Source: an uncultured Erysipelotrichaceae bacterium
Lineage (GTDB): Bacteria > Bacillota_I > Bacilli_A > Erysipelotrichales > Erysipelotrichaceae
Assembly (NCBI GenBank): GCA_944325255.1
Contig: CALUZH010000024.1
Span: forward strand, 31,718 to 95,717
Direction of reading: 5' to 3'
Length of the DNA stretch: 64,000 bases
Part shown: piece by piece, positions 28,352 to 36,828 of the stretch
Layout of the letters: each line of letters opens with the position of its first letter
How positions within the stretch are numbered: the first letter of the stretch is position 1
Notes under the pieces: model-generated
What the model saw: only the letters and a program-made list of their open reading frames with translations
Told to the model about the DNA's origin: nothing
Database searches by the model: none
Translations under genes and position numbers: made by a program

Positions 28352-28564
28352 TTAAGGATTAAATTTTGCTTGCGGGGGGGGGGTCATTGAAAACAAATTT
28401 GATATATCTTCATGCTTCAAGACATATAAAATATTACTTTCTAAATGATAATCCTTTCTTTTTTTAAATGGAACGATTCCGTAAATACTGGTATTTAAAT
28501 CGGCGAAACTGTGAATATAGGGTTGATAATCTTTTAGAATGTTCTTCAAATCGGCAAAAATCAT
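28352..28564 (-). pseudogene. N-terminal fragment of the PucR/CdaR-type regulator, out of frame
   Basis: A 70-residue frame starting MIFADLKNILKDY with LESNILYVLKHEDI, which matches the first domain of PucR/CdaR regulators (usual pattern: an LE-x-(D/N)ILYV strand). After SMTPPP the run of ten C shifts it into a stop. Its ATG overlaps the stop of the phosphopantetheinyl transferase gene (ATGA), so regulator and transferase were built as one operon. Listed separately because the assembled sequence is split; it is one gene with 26908-28332. Confidence 0.75.
28374..28383. repeat. Homopolymer tract of ten G (C on coding strand)
   Basis: Ten consecutive G on the plus strand, inside the regulator coding region and in an AT-rich setting. 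With nine or twelve C on the coding strand the regulator is in frame; with ten it is not. Such tracts mutate by slipped-strand pairing. Confidence 0.9.
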
Positions 28565-29214
28565 CGTGCACTCCTTTGGCGATTATTTTCATCGCCGTTT
28601 AACAAATTATCAATATTGATTGTTTCTTGGATAAAAGGTAAATCTTTAATTAAGACCTCAAAGGCGTAAGCGGGAAGTTCAAAGGATATATATTGATAAC
28701 CATCCGGGGGATTAACGACAGAGAATGTTCTTAGATCCTGAGGCTTATCATATTTAATATAGCACTCTTTACGGGACCACAGTTTGGTAATAAGCCTTTG
28801 ATCATCATTATTTTGGGACAGATAAGCTTTTTCTTCCGGTGTATAGTAGTGTTTAACAATTTGGCGAAAATCAACACTTTCTGTTTCAATATCGATACCA
28901 CAAGGGTAGGGCGATATCACAACGGCAGCATAGGGGTAACAATGCGTGATAGAGATATATGCTTCATCATTTCCGATATGTGGTTTACCGTTTGCATCAT
29001 GATAGAGTTCACCATCAATGGCCATTTTGGCAATTAAAATATTCGCTAATAATAAAGCACCCAGGGAAAGTAAACGATCTTCTTGGGGCTTCTTAGCTTC
29101 AATGCTTAACTTTTGCTTATTACTTATTTTGTTTAGGGCCTTTTGATAATAAAAATCATCATTTAAAAGCGAAATATCGCTAAATAAGATATTCGTGTCA
29201 AAGACTTTGTGCAT
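28561..29214 (-). CDS. 4'-phosphopantetheinyl transferase, Sfp type
   Basis: A 217-residue protein with the Sfp-family signatures GIDIE (106-110, Mg-binding Asp and Glu) and LWSRKECYIK (145-154, the WxxKE motif), plus ISITHC (87-92). It attaches the phosphopantetheine arm of CoA to an ACP Ser. Sfp-type enzymes usually serve secondary carriers, whereas housekeeping AcpP uses AcpS. Its place beside the ACP-containing cluster, divergent from the thiolase gene, implies that it activates the free ACP (18431) and the fused ACP domain (30621). Confidence 0.9.
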   Translation of the reverse strand: MHKVFDTNILFSDISLLNDDFYYQKALNKISNKQKLSIEAKKPQEDRLLSLGALLLANILIAKMAIDGELYHDANGKPHIGNDEAYISITHCYPYAAVVISPYPCGIDIETESVDFRQIVKHYYTPEEKAYLSQNNDDQRLITKLWSRKECYIKYDKPQDLRTFSVVNPPDGYQYISFELPAYAFEVLIKDLPFIQETINIDNLLNGDENNRQRSAR

Positions 29215-29259
29215 ATACCTAAATATAGCACAATTTTAGGCTTAAATTCTATGTTTTGC

Positions 29260-29294
29260 GTACATTGTTGAAGGAGGGATTAGATGACTAGAAT
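29260..29294 (+). promoter_or_regulatory. Candidate promoter with GTACATTGT box before the thiolase operon
   Basis: GTACATTGT at 29260-29268 overlaps TTGTTG (29265-29270), 18 bases before a good TAGAAT (29289-29294). Third copy of the cluster box. Confidence 0.55.
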
Positions 29295-29318
29295 AAAGTT
29301 AGGAGGAATAGTTTTACT

Positions 29319-30608
29319 ATGAATAATTTTAATCAAACAAATCCTAAAAAATTATCTCGTGGTGTTTCCATTATCGGTGTCGGTTGTACACCGTTTATGG
29401 AAACCTTGAACAGTCCGGAAACCGCAGGTTATACCGAAGGCGATCTTTTCGGATATGCTGCTTTATCGGCCATGGAAGATGCCGGCATTTCACCAAAAGA
29501 TGTCGAATTCTATTATCATGGTGAAGCCAGTCCGTTGAATGGTTCGGATTATTTGACCCCTAATATGCAGGTAGCCGAATGGTTCGGTATGCGTGGCAAG
29601 GCTTCACTTCATCATTCCGAAGCCTGCTGTACCGGATATTTGGCTCTTGATGAAGCAGTCAGAGCTGTAGCGTCCGGCAAGTATGACATCGTATTATCAG
29701 GTTGTGTCGAATTCGGTGATGCCTTGGCAACTGAAGGAAAACCGGCACATATTCGTCATAAATTCCCATTTGATGAATTCCAACGTTCTACCCAATGGCT
29801 CAATGATAATGCCTATACTCGTCATTTGATGTCCAATTTAGGTCATGATATTTCCGCTGCCTGGTATATGGATAAAGCCGGTATGACGGTTAAAGAATTG
29901 GATGATGCCTTATGTATGCTGGCGGTTAATGCCCGTCATAATGCCATGAATAATCCGTTGGCAATCGATCATGAATTGTATGAAGATTTAGCTAAACAGG
30001 CTGGTTTTGATAACGTTCTTGACTATATGGAATCTTCTTATAATCCGAAAGTCGGAAGCTATATGCGGATCTCCGGTTTGGAACATAAGTGTGATGGCGC
30101 AGCAGCCGTAATCGTTTGTGCCAGCGACTTAGCGAAAAAGATTTCTAAGAAAAAACCGATCGAAGTTATCGGTACCGGTAATTCAGCTCTTGAAGCTTCT
30201 AATCCGTTCTTGGAAGTTTATGCTACACAAGAAGCAACCCGTCAGGTATATGAAGTATCCGGCGTTAAACCGGAAGATATTGATTTGATGTATGTCAATG
30301 ACTTCATCATTTCTTCACAGCTCATTTCGGCGGAAATTGCCGGTTATATTCCGGAAGGTCAGGCTTGGAAATATGTTATGGAAGGTCGCACTAATATTGA
30401 TGGCGATAAGCCGATTAATCCAAACGGTGGTCGTACTGCCTTCGGTCACGCTCATGCGGCATCCGGTTTAGCTGATGTTTATGACGCAGTTAAACAAATG
30501 CGCGGTGAAGCGGTCAACCCGGTTAAGAAACAACCTAAGACCGTATTCTTAAGAGGTTTTGGCGGTGGCCAAAATATCTGTAACGTCATCTTGAAGGCTG
30601 AAGACTAA
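29319..30608 (+). CDS. Thiolase-like enzyme, SCP2/lipid-transfer type
   Basis: A 429-residue thiolase-fold protein. The acyl-accepting Cys is probably Cys103 in HSEACCTGYLAL. The catalytic His lies in AFGHAHAASG (His377 or 379). The usual C-terminal CxG motif reads GFGGGQN, so the second Cys of biosynthetic thiolases is absent. That pattern is typical of SCP2-type thiolases and of Ltp aldolases and acyltransferases that need a DUF35 partner. The partner is encoded 12 bases downstream. Possible reactions are thiolytic or retro-aldol C-C cleavage, or acyl transfer. AGGAGG ribosome site with a long spacer. Confidence 0.87.
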   Translation: MNNFNQTNPKKLSRGVSIIGVGCTPFMETLNSPETAGYTEGDLFGYAALSAMEDAGISPKDVEFYYHGEASPLNGSDYLTPNMQVAEWFGMRGKASLHHSEACCTGYLALDEAVRAVASGKYDIVLSGCVEFGDALATEGKPAHIRHKFPFDEFQRSTQWLNDNAYTRHLMSNLGHDISAAWYMDKAGMTVKELDDALCMLAVNARHNAMNNPLAIDHELYEDLAKQAGFDNVLDYMESSYNPKVGSYMRISGLEHKCDGAAAVIVCASDLAKKISKKKPIEVIGTGNSALEASNPFLEVYATQEATRQVYEVSGVKPEDIDLMYVNDFIISSQLISAEIAGYIPEGQAWKYVMEGRTNIDGDKPINPNGGRTAFGHAHAASGLADVYDAVKQMRGEAVNPVKKQPKTVFLRGFGGGQNICNVILKAED

Positions 30609-30620
30609 GGGAGGTAAATC

Positions 30621-31325
30621 ATGGCTGTAAAATTAGAAAGAATCGTTAAAACTTATTACGATAAATTAGAAGAAGGCAAGATTATGGGCCGTTATTGCCC
30701 GGAATGCGGCAATATGGAATGGCCGCCGGTCTATGCCTGCAACAAGTGCGGAAACATGGAGACCGAATGGAAAGAAATTGACGGCAACGGTGAAATGTTC
30801 TTATTAATAATGCCTTCGGTTATGAGTCTTAAACCGGAACTCAAGGATCTTGAACCGTATGCTTATGCCTGTGTACGCTTAGTTGAAGGTCCGGAACGCA
30901 ATGTTTTGGTAAGAGGCATTACAAAAGCCAATGAAGCAGAAATTCGTGCTCATATGCCTTATCCGGTTCATGCATCAATTGTCCAAAGAGACGGCTATAA
31001 AACGGTTGTCTTTGATTTAGGACCAAAAGAGGGAACAACAGTTACGCCAAGCACCGTTGAAGAAACTAGCAGCGCTGGTGCTGATGTCGAAAAGGATGAA
31101 GTTTTAAGCAAGTTAATCGAGATGGTTACTAAGGCTTATCATGCCGAACCGGGAACGGTTACCGGCGATACCGAATTCAACAGCTTCCATGCCAATTCGG
31201 TTGTCTTTGTCGGCTTGACGGCACAATTGGAAGATGAATTTGATGTCATGGTTTCCATTACTGAAGCCGGTTCAGCCAAGACCGTAAAGGATTTAGCTGA
31301 ACTTGTCAAAAAGGAAATGGCTTAA
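30621..31325 (+). CDS. Zinc-ribbon/OB-fold (DUF35) protein fused to an acyl carrier domain
   Basis: A 234-residue two-domain protein. Residues 1-135 are a DUF35 unit: a helix, a zinc ribbon with C26/C29 and C40/C43, then an OB fold. A short linker (about 136-155, rich in Thr, Ser, Glu) leads to a C-terminal ACP-like helical bundle with carrier Ser about 193 in FHANSVVFVG followed by LEDEFDV. DUF35 proteins bind SCP2 thiolases and are known in the archaeal HMG-CoA synthase complex, Ltp2 aldolases and PhlB. The covalent ACP would place a phosphopantetheine thiol at the thiolase site and replace free CoA. This fusion is unusual in my knowledge. GGGAGG site; operon with the thiolase. Confidence 0.88.
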   Translation: MAVKLERIVKTYYDKLEEGKIMGRYCPECGNMEWPPVYACNKCGNMETEWKEIDGNGEMFLLIMPSVMSLKPELKDLEPYAYACVRLVEGPERNVLVRGITKANEAEIRAHMPYPVHASIVQRDGYKTVVFDLGPKEGTTVTPSTVEETSSAGADVEKDEVLSKLIEMVTKAYHAEPGTVTGDTEFNSFHANSVVFVGLTAQLEDEFDVMVSITEAGSAKTVKDLAELVKKEMA

Positions 31326-31345
31326 AAATCATCATTGATTTTTTT

Positions 31346-31371
31346 AAAACCGAGGATAAGACCTCGGTTTT
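31346..31371. terminator. Terminator after the DUF35-ACP gene
   Basis: AAAACCGAGG/CCTCGGTTTT stem, usable on both strands. A weaker AAATCA/TGATTT hairpin with seven T precedes it at about 31325-31345. Confidence 0.85.
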
Positions 31372-31388
31372 AAAATGCCTGTATTAAA

Positions 31389-31415
31389 AAAGCTGCCTTG
31401 CAAAAGGGCAGCTTT
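31389..31415 (-). terminator. Terminator of the penicillin-binding protein gene
   Basis: AAAGCTGCC/GGCAGCTTT stem followed on the minus strand by a run of T. Confidence 0.85.
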
Positions 31416-31422
31416 ATGTATT

Positions 31423-34197
31423 TTAGCGGATAGTTTCACACATTTCACTTTCGCCAAGTGAAGTCCAACCGCAGACTTCAACACTTTGTCCCGGACTATA
31501 ATCGACATGACCATAGTAGGTTGGCGAAGAACTGGAGATGCTTGAAACTTCATTGCCGTCAACAATGATACGGGCATAGTATTGGGAAACCCCGATGAAG
31601 TTATATCGCGGGTAGTAACAGCGTCCTACCGCATGTTCGGTTTGACCATACATATTGGTAGCCGATATATCCATCATACCGTCTTCAGAAGTGCCAAAGC
31701 CATACCAATAAACAGTATAATCACCACTATCTTCCATGCTTCCGCCCATACCGGCTAAACTTCCTTGTTTAGTTTCACGCGGAATCGAATCGGCTGAGAC
31801 TAAATTGGCATATTGTTCTAAGATTAGGCCGGTAACCGGGGTACCGCGATCAGGATAAGCATATGGATAAAGACCACGAATATGGGTGATTTCCACAACC
31901 TCATCAGGTCTTTCCACTGCTGTCGGTTCATATTCAAAATGATTTATAAGTTCATCAAGAATAAGTCGACCGATACGGCCCTTGGCATTGTAGTTATCAT
32001 CATAAGTAGTGAAATAGGTACCGACATCAGCCCGGTCAAAGCCCATCCAGATGGTAGTGGTATATTGCGAGGTTTGACTGACCAGCCAGGAATCTTTGGC
32101 TGCACCGCGCGGAATACCGTATTCTAAGCCGGAATCGCCCCAGTCGGTTGTACCGGTTTTGGCATATACCGGATAGTCGCTGCGCAATATTTGCATATAG
32201 TTGAAGAACGGACCGTCAACATTATATTCTTCAAGATATGCCGAAAGATAAGCGGCCCCTTCGGATAATACACGATTACCCTTGGTATCGGCGACATAAT
32301 CTTCACGGCCATCATAATATTCAATATAGTTGATGGTATGTGGTTTGATATAGTAGCCGCCATTCATTAAGATGGCATGAGCAGCGCCCAGATTTACCGG
32401 GGTAGTAACCATTCGGTTACCGCCGATAGCGAATTGTAAATCGAAATCTTCAAGTTCGCAATCAAAACCGATACTTTGGAGATATTCCACGCATTTTTCT
32501 TCACCGATCTCATCAATTACCGCTTGCAAGGTTTGAATAGCCGGAGTATTTAATGATCGGGCTACAGCTTCTGTTAGCAACATATCGCCGGTATAACCCT
32601 GGCCGCCGGCGTTGCGGATTAAGTGATTGGAATTATATAACCAAATCGGTTGATCGGTAATGGTATGACTGGTGGCCCAACCTAGATATTCAAAGGCCAA
32701 AGCATATTCAAATATCGGTTTAATGGTGGAACCTGGCTGGATATAAGAACTGGTTGCCCTATTAAACATCCGGGATTCGGTTTGTCCCCGGCCGCCGCCA
32801 ATGGCGATAAGGGCACCGTTTTGGTTATTCATAATGGAAATAGCCGATTGCATGGAATCAAGACGGAATTCAATATCGGTATTGCCGTTTTGAATATTAT
32901 AAACAAGCTCTTGCATATATGGATCCATATTGGTGTGGATAATCATCGGCACATCATAAGGATCTTCGCCGGTTTCTTCGATGACTTCTTCAATTACGGC
33001 ATCGATGTAGCTTTGATAATACTCATTGGTTTGCGACCACTCATCGCCAAATCCGGCAAGCAAGTCTTCCATTTTGATACTTTTGGCCAGTTCAGCCTCC
33101 GTTTCATTGATATAACCATGGTAGACCATGAGGTCGAGAACTTCATTGCGTCTTTCCGTAGCATTTTGTAAATATTCAATGTCGGAGCTTAGATAGATAT
33201 AATTTTCATCATTTTTATAAAGTTCATTATAAGGATTGTAATTATTCGGTGAATTGATGATACCGGCTAGAAAGGCACTTTCCGAAAGATTGAGTTCGCT
33301 GGCGCTTTTACCGAAATAATATTGGGCGGCCTTTTCGACGCCGCGAATATTATTGCCGAAGTTAATCTTATTAATAAATAAGGCGAGCGTTTCTTTTTTG
33401 GAGATTTTAAAATTCAATTCGATTGATAAGACAATTTCTTGCAGCTTACGGCGGACACCGGCTAAACCGTCCCGATCGGCCAAAGTAGAATCTTCGGCAT
33501 TATCGACCTGGAAGTAGGTATTTTTGATAAGCTGCATCGTAATGGTTGATCCGCCTTGGCTGAAGTCCCCGGCTTTAAGATTTTCAACGATAGCCATGGA
33601 AAAACGCGGAATATCAAAACCAAAATGGGAAAAGAAGCGGGAGTCTTCGATTGATAAAAAGGCATCGATCAAACAATTAGGCATATCTTCATATTCGATA
33701 TTTTCCCGAAGATAAAGACCAAGTTCCATTACGACATTGCCATCGGCATCCAAAATCAAAGAAGAATTCGGCGATTGCAATTTTTCCAAATCAAGTTCCG
33801 GTTTGTCCTTAAGCATGTCATAGGCAAATTTTAAACAGACGATACCGCATATAAAACAAACCGCGACGATTACTGTCATTATCGAGGCCAAGACCAGCGT
33901 AAGTTTTCCGGATTTAGGGCGAACGCTTAAGACTTCTTCTTTCTTTTTTTGATGTTCACGTTTTATGGCCGTAATTTTATTCATCGCCACATTTTCATAT
34001 TGCTTAGTCTTAGTTTTTAAAGTATCGAAAAGCTTATGGTCTTGAGCTGACTTTTTGGTTTCTTTAATGACCGTTTCGTCCTTTTTTATAAATGTATGTT
34101 TTTCGGCTTTTAAATGTTGATGATTTTCCTTGCGTATTTGTCGCAGGGTCTTCTTTTTGTTGCGCCGACGTTTTTTTAATAAGTCTCTCTTTCTCAT
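31423..34197 (-). CDS. Class A penicillin-binding protein (bifunctional)
   Basis: A 924-residue peptidoglycan synthase. Order: a very basic cytoplasmic tail of about 98 residues, one membrane helix (about 99-124), a GT51 transglycosylase (EDSRFFSHFGFD; QGGSTITMQLIKN), a transpeptidase with PGSTIKP (SxxK), RSLNT (SxN) and AKTGTT (KTG), and a C-terminal beta-rich tail. It polymerises glycan and cross-links stem peptides outside the membrane. The N-terminal tail is longer and more Lys/Arg-rich than in most PBP1A proteins. Monocistronic, divergent from the peptidase gene. Confidence 0.95.
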   Translation of the reverse strand: MRKRDLLKKRRRNKKKTLRQIRKENHQHLKAEKHTFIKKDETVIKETKKSAQDHKLFDTLKTKTKQYENVAMNKITAIKREHQKKKEEVLSVRPKSGKLTLVLASIMTVIVAVCFICGIVCLKFAYDMLKDKPELDLEKLQSPNSSLILDADGNVVMELGLYLRENIEYEDMPNCLIDAFLSIEDSRFFSHFGFDIPRFSMAIVENLKAGDFSQGGSTITMQLIKNTYFQVDNAEDSTLADRDGLAGVRRKLQEIVLSIELNFKISKKETLALFINKINFGNNIRGVEKAAQYYFGKSASELNLSESAFLAGIINSPNNYNPYNELYKNDENYIYLSSDIEYLQNATERRNEVLDLMVYHGYINETEAELAKSIKMEDLLAGFGDEWSQTNEYYQSYIDAVIEEVIEETGEDPYDVPMIIHTNMDPYMQELVYNIQNGNTDIEFRLDSMQSAISIMNNQNGALIAIGGGRGQTESRMFNRATSSYIQPGSTIKPIFEYALAFEYLGWATSHTITDQPIWLYNSNHLIRNAGGQGYTGDMLLTEAVARSLNTPAIQTLQAVIDEIGEEKCVEYLQSIGFDCELEDFDLQFAIGGNRMVTTPVNLGAAHAILMNGGYYIKPHTINYIEYYDGREDYVADTKGNRVLSEGAAYLSAYLEEYNVDGPFFNYMQILRSDYPVYAKTGTTDWGDSGLEYGIPRGAAKDSWLVSQTSQYTTTIWMGFDRADVGTYFTTYDDNYNAKGRIGRLILDELINHFEYEPTAVERPDEVVEITHIRGLYPYAYPDRGTPVTGLILEQYANLVSADSIPRETKQGSLAGMGGSMEDSGDYTVYWYGFGTSEDGMMDISATNMYGQTEHAVGRCYYPRYNFIGVSQYYARIIVDGNEVSSISSSSPTYYGHVDYSPGQSVEVCGWTSLGESEMCETIR

Positions 34198-34297
34198 AGC
34201 CCTAATATTTTAGCATAAAATATAGTAAAAGAATACTTTGAATCATTGTAGTGGCTTTTATGGGGATTTGTACTAAAATAGTAAAGAGGTGTTTTTA

Positions 34298-36055
34298 ATG
34301 ATTAAAGAAAGAATTGCTGCTTTGCAAAAGGCTATGCAAGAGGCAGGAGTCGATGTTTATTACATCACGACATCGGACGATCATATGTCCGAATATATTC
34401 CGGAATACTACAAAGTATTAAGATATTTTTCCGGTTTTACGGGTTCTTTGGGAACCTTGCTGGTGACTTTAGACAGTGCCCATTTATTTGTTGACGGTCG
34501 CTATCACATCCAGGCTCAAGAAGAAACAGCTTCTAATGGTATTGAAGTGATGCGTTTAGGTTTGCCGGGAGTAAAGGATCCTTTGACTTTTTTAAAAGAT
34601 TCTTATGCTTCCAAGACCATTGCTTTTGATGGAAAACTTACCGCAACTTCTTTTGCGAAGGCCTTAAAAGCCCATGGCTTGAAGGTTAAGAGCATTGATT
34701 TGGCATCACCATTAATGAAAGAAAGAAAGCCTTTATCGAAGGATAAGATTTATGCCCTAAGCGATGCTTTGACCGGCAAGTCGCGCAAGGAAAAACTTAA
34801 TGATATTTTTTATTGTCTTTCGGGACGTTGCCATATTTTAGCTAATCTTGAAAGTATTGCCTATGTCTTGAATTTACGGGGCAATGATATTGCTTGTACA
34901 CCGGTATTTATGGCCTTTTTAGTATTTATGGATGAAACGGCCTATCTTTTTGTCGACCTTGAACGTCTTGATGAAGAGACCTTGATGGCCCTTTATAATG
35001 ACGGGGTTGTGGTTAAACCATATGAAGAATATTATGCTTTTTTAGCGACTATCAAAAATAAAGATATTCTTATGGATGAAAACAAGCTTAATTATGAAAG
35101 TTACCGTTTAGTGGAAAAACATAATCGGCTCTATCATATGCGCAGCATCGTTGAAGATATGAAGGCAGTTAAAAATCAAAGTGAACAGGAAAATATGAAA
35201 ATGGCCCATATCTATGACGGGGTGGCGATGGTACGTTTCTTGATGTGGCTTAAAAAGGCTGATAAATCTAAGCTTAATGAATATGATGTCGTTTTAAAAT
35301 TAAATGCTTGTCGTTTGGATTATCGGGCCTTTGATTTAAGCTTTAATCCGATTGTGGCCTATAATGCCAATGCGGCGATGATGCACTATTCACCTTCACC
35401 AACTAAGGCGACAAAGCTGGATAATTCCGGTATTTTACTGGTTGATAGCGGTGGTCAATATCTTGAAGGGACAACCGATATTACGCGAACTATCGCATTA
35501 GGACCGACAGATGAGGAAATTAAAAAATTTTTTACCCTTGTCTTAAGATCCATGTTTAATTTAAGTGAAGCGGTCTTTAAAAAGGGCATGAGCGGTTGTC
35601 AAATCGATATATTGGCCAGAGAAACCCTTTGGCAAATGGGCATTGATTATTTGTGCGGCACAGGACATGGTGTCGGCTATGTTTCCGCTGTTCATGAAAT
35701 GCCGCCAAATATTCGCTATCATATGACCGATAGCGGCAGTGAAAGAGTAGCCTTTGTACCGGGCCATATCACATCGGATGAACCGGGAGTTTATTTTGAA
35801 GGACGCTTTGGTATCCGTTCAGAAAATATGTTGCTTTGTAAAGAAGTTTATAATAATGGATATGGTCAATTTTTAGGTTTTGAAACCCTGACCTTATGTC
35901 CTTTTGATTTGGAACTTATTGACCCTGAAAGTCTTGATGATAAGACTTTAAAAGCCTTGAATGCCTATCATCAAAAAGTATATGATACACTTTCTCCATA
36001 TCTTAATGATGAAGAAAGAGCGTTCTTGCAAGAATCGACGAGGGCGCTTTCGTGA
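34298..36055 (+). CDS. Xaa-Pro aminopeptidase (M24B), three-domain type
   Basis: A 585-residue cytosolic metallopeptidase that removes an N-terminal residue before proline. Two creatinase-like N-terminal domains are followed by the pita-bread domain with metal ligands in LVDSGGQYLEGTTDITRT, GTGHGVG, VHEMPPNI, SDEPGVYFE and IRSENMLL. The length fits the long AMPP/APP1 type rather than short PepP. The ATG at 34298 is preceded by AGAGGTG. Its TGA overlaps the GTG start of the nuclease gene. Confidence 0.93.
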   Translation: MIKERIAALQKAMQEAGVDVYYITTSDDHMSEYIPEYYKVLRYFSGFTGSLGTLLVTLDSAHLFVDGRYHIQAQEETASNGIEVMRLGLPGVKDPLTFLKDSYASKTIAFDGKLTATSFAKALKAHGLKVKSIDLASPLMKERKPLSKDKIYALSDALTGKSRKEKLNDIFYCLSGRCHILANLESIAYVLNLRGNDIACTPVFMAFLVFMDETAYLFVDLERLDEETLMALYNDGVVVKPYEEYYAFLATIKNKDILMDENKLNYESYRLVEKHNRLYHMRSIVEDMKAVKNQSEQENMKMAHIYDGVAMVRFLMWLKKADKSKLNEYDVVLKLNACRLDYRAFDLSFNPIVAYNANAAMMHYSPSPTKATKLDNSGILLVDSGGQYLEGTTDITRTIALGPTDEEIKKFFTLVLRSMFNLSEAVFKKGMSGCQIDILARETLWQMGIDYLCGTGHGVGYVSAVHEMPPNIRYHMTDSGSERVAFVPGHITSDEPGVYFEGRFGIRSENMLLCKEVYNNGYGQFLGFETLTLCPFDLELIDPESLDDKTLKALNAYHQKVYDTLSPYLNDEERAFLQESTRALS

Positions 36056-36813
36056 AGGCTATAAGCTGGAATGTCAACGGTCTAAGAGCGGTCTTGAATA
36101 AGGGGGCCTTATTACCTTTTTTAAAGGCCGAAAATCCTGATTTTTTAGCTCTTCAAGAGACCAAGATGCAAGAAGATCAATTGACGGTCACCTTCCCCGG
36201 TTATGAGCTTTTCATGAATTCGGCGGAGCGTAAGGGTTACTCCGGTACCCTGGTCTTGGCTAAAAAAGCACCGCTTTCGGTAAGTTTTGATATGGAAGGC
36301 GAAGGCCATCCAAAAGAGGGAAGGGTCATTACTTTAGAATATCCGGAATTTTATTTTGTATGTGCCTATGTACCTAATTCTAAAGACGGTTTATTGCGTC
36401 TTGATTATCGGATGCATTGGGAAGACGATTTAAGAAAACATTTAATCGCTTTGGATCAAAAAAAGCCGGTTATTTATACGGGCGATCTCAATGTCGCGCA
36501 CAATGAAATCGATTTGGCCAATCCGGATACCAACCATTTTTCGGCCGGTTTTTCCGATGAAGAAAGAGCTAAATTCAGTGAGCTTTTAAATGCCGGATTT
36601 ATCGATTCTTATCGTTATCTTCATCCGGATACGGTTAAATATTCTTGGTGGTCATATCGTACCCGGGCTCGGGAACGCAATATCGGCTGGCGGATTGATT
36701 ATTTTATTGTTTCATCACGTCTTAAAGATAAACTTATTGCCGGGGAGATATTGGATGAGGTTAAGGGTTCCGATCATTGCCCGGTTTCATTGACTGTAGA
36801 TTTATCATTTTAA
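36052..36813 (+). CDS. xth: Exodeoxyribonuclease III / AP endonuclease
   Basis: 253 residues with the ExoIII signatures SWNVNGLRAVL, LQETKMQ (metal Glu), YTGDLNVAHNEIDL and GSDHCPV. It nicks DNA at abasic sites and trims 3' ends in base excision repair. It starts with GTG at 36052, overlapping the previous stop (GTGA), so it is coupled to the peptidase gene. Confidence 0.94.
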   Translation: MKAISWNVNGLRAVLNKGALLPFLKAENPDFLALQETKMQEDQLTVTFPGYELFMNSAERKGYSGTLVLAKKAPLSVSFDMEGEGHPKEGRVITLEYPEFYFVCAYVPNSKDGLLRLDYRMHWEDDLRKHLIALDQKKPVIYTGDLNVAHNEIDLANPDTNHFSAGFSDEERAKFSELLNAGFIDSYRYLHPDTVKYSWWSYRTRARERNIGWRIDYFIVSSRLKDKLIAGEILDEVKGSDHCPVSLTVDLSF

Positions 36814-36828
36814 GGAGGTTTGTTTAAT

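Noticed and set aside
17241..31371. Reading the cluster as a polyketide or fatty acid synthesis locus because of ACP and Sfp-type transferase
   Set aside because: No ketosynthase of the FabF/KAS type, malonyl transferase, ketoreductase or dehydratase is present; kinases, Pta and carboxylate carriers point to degradation.
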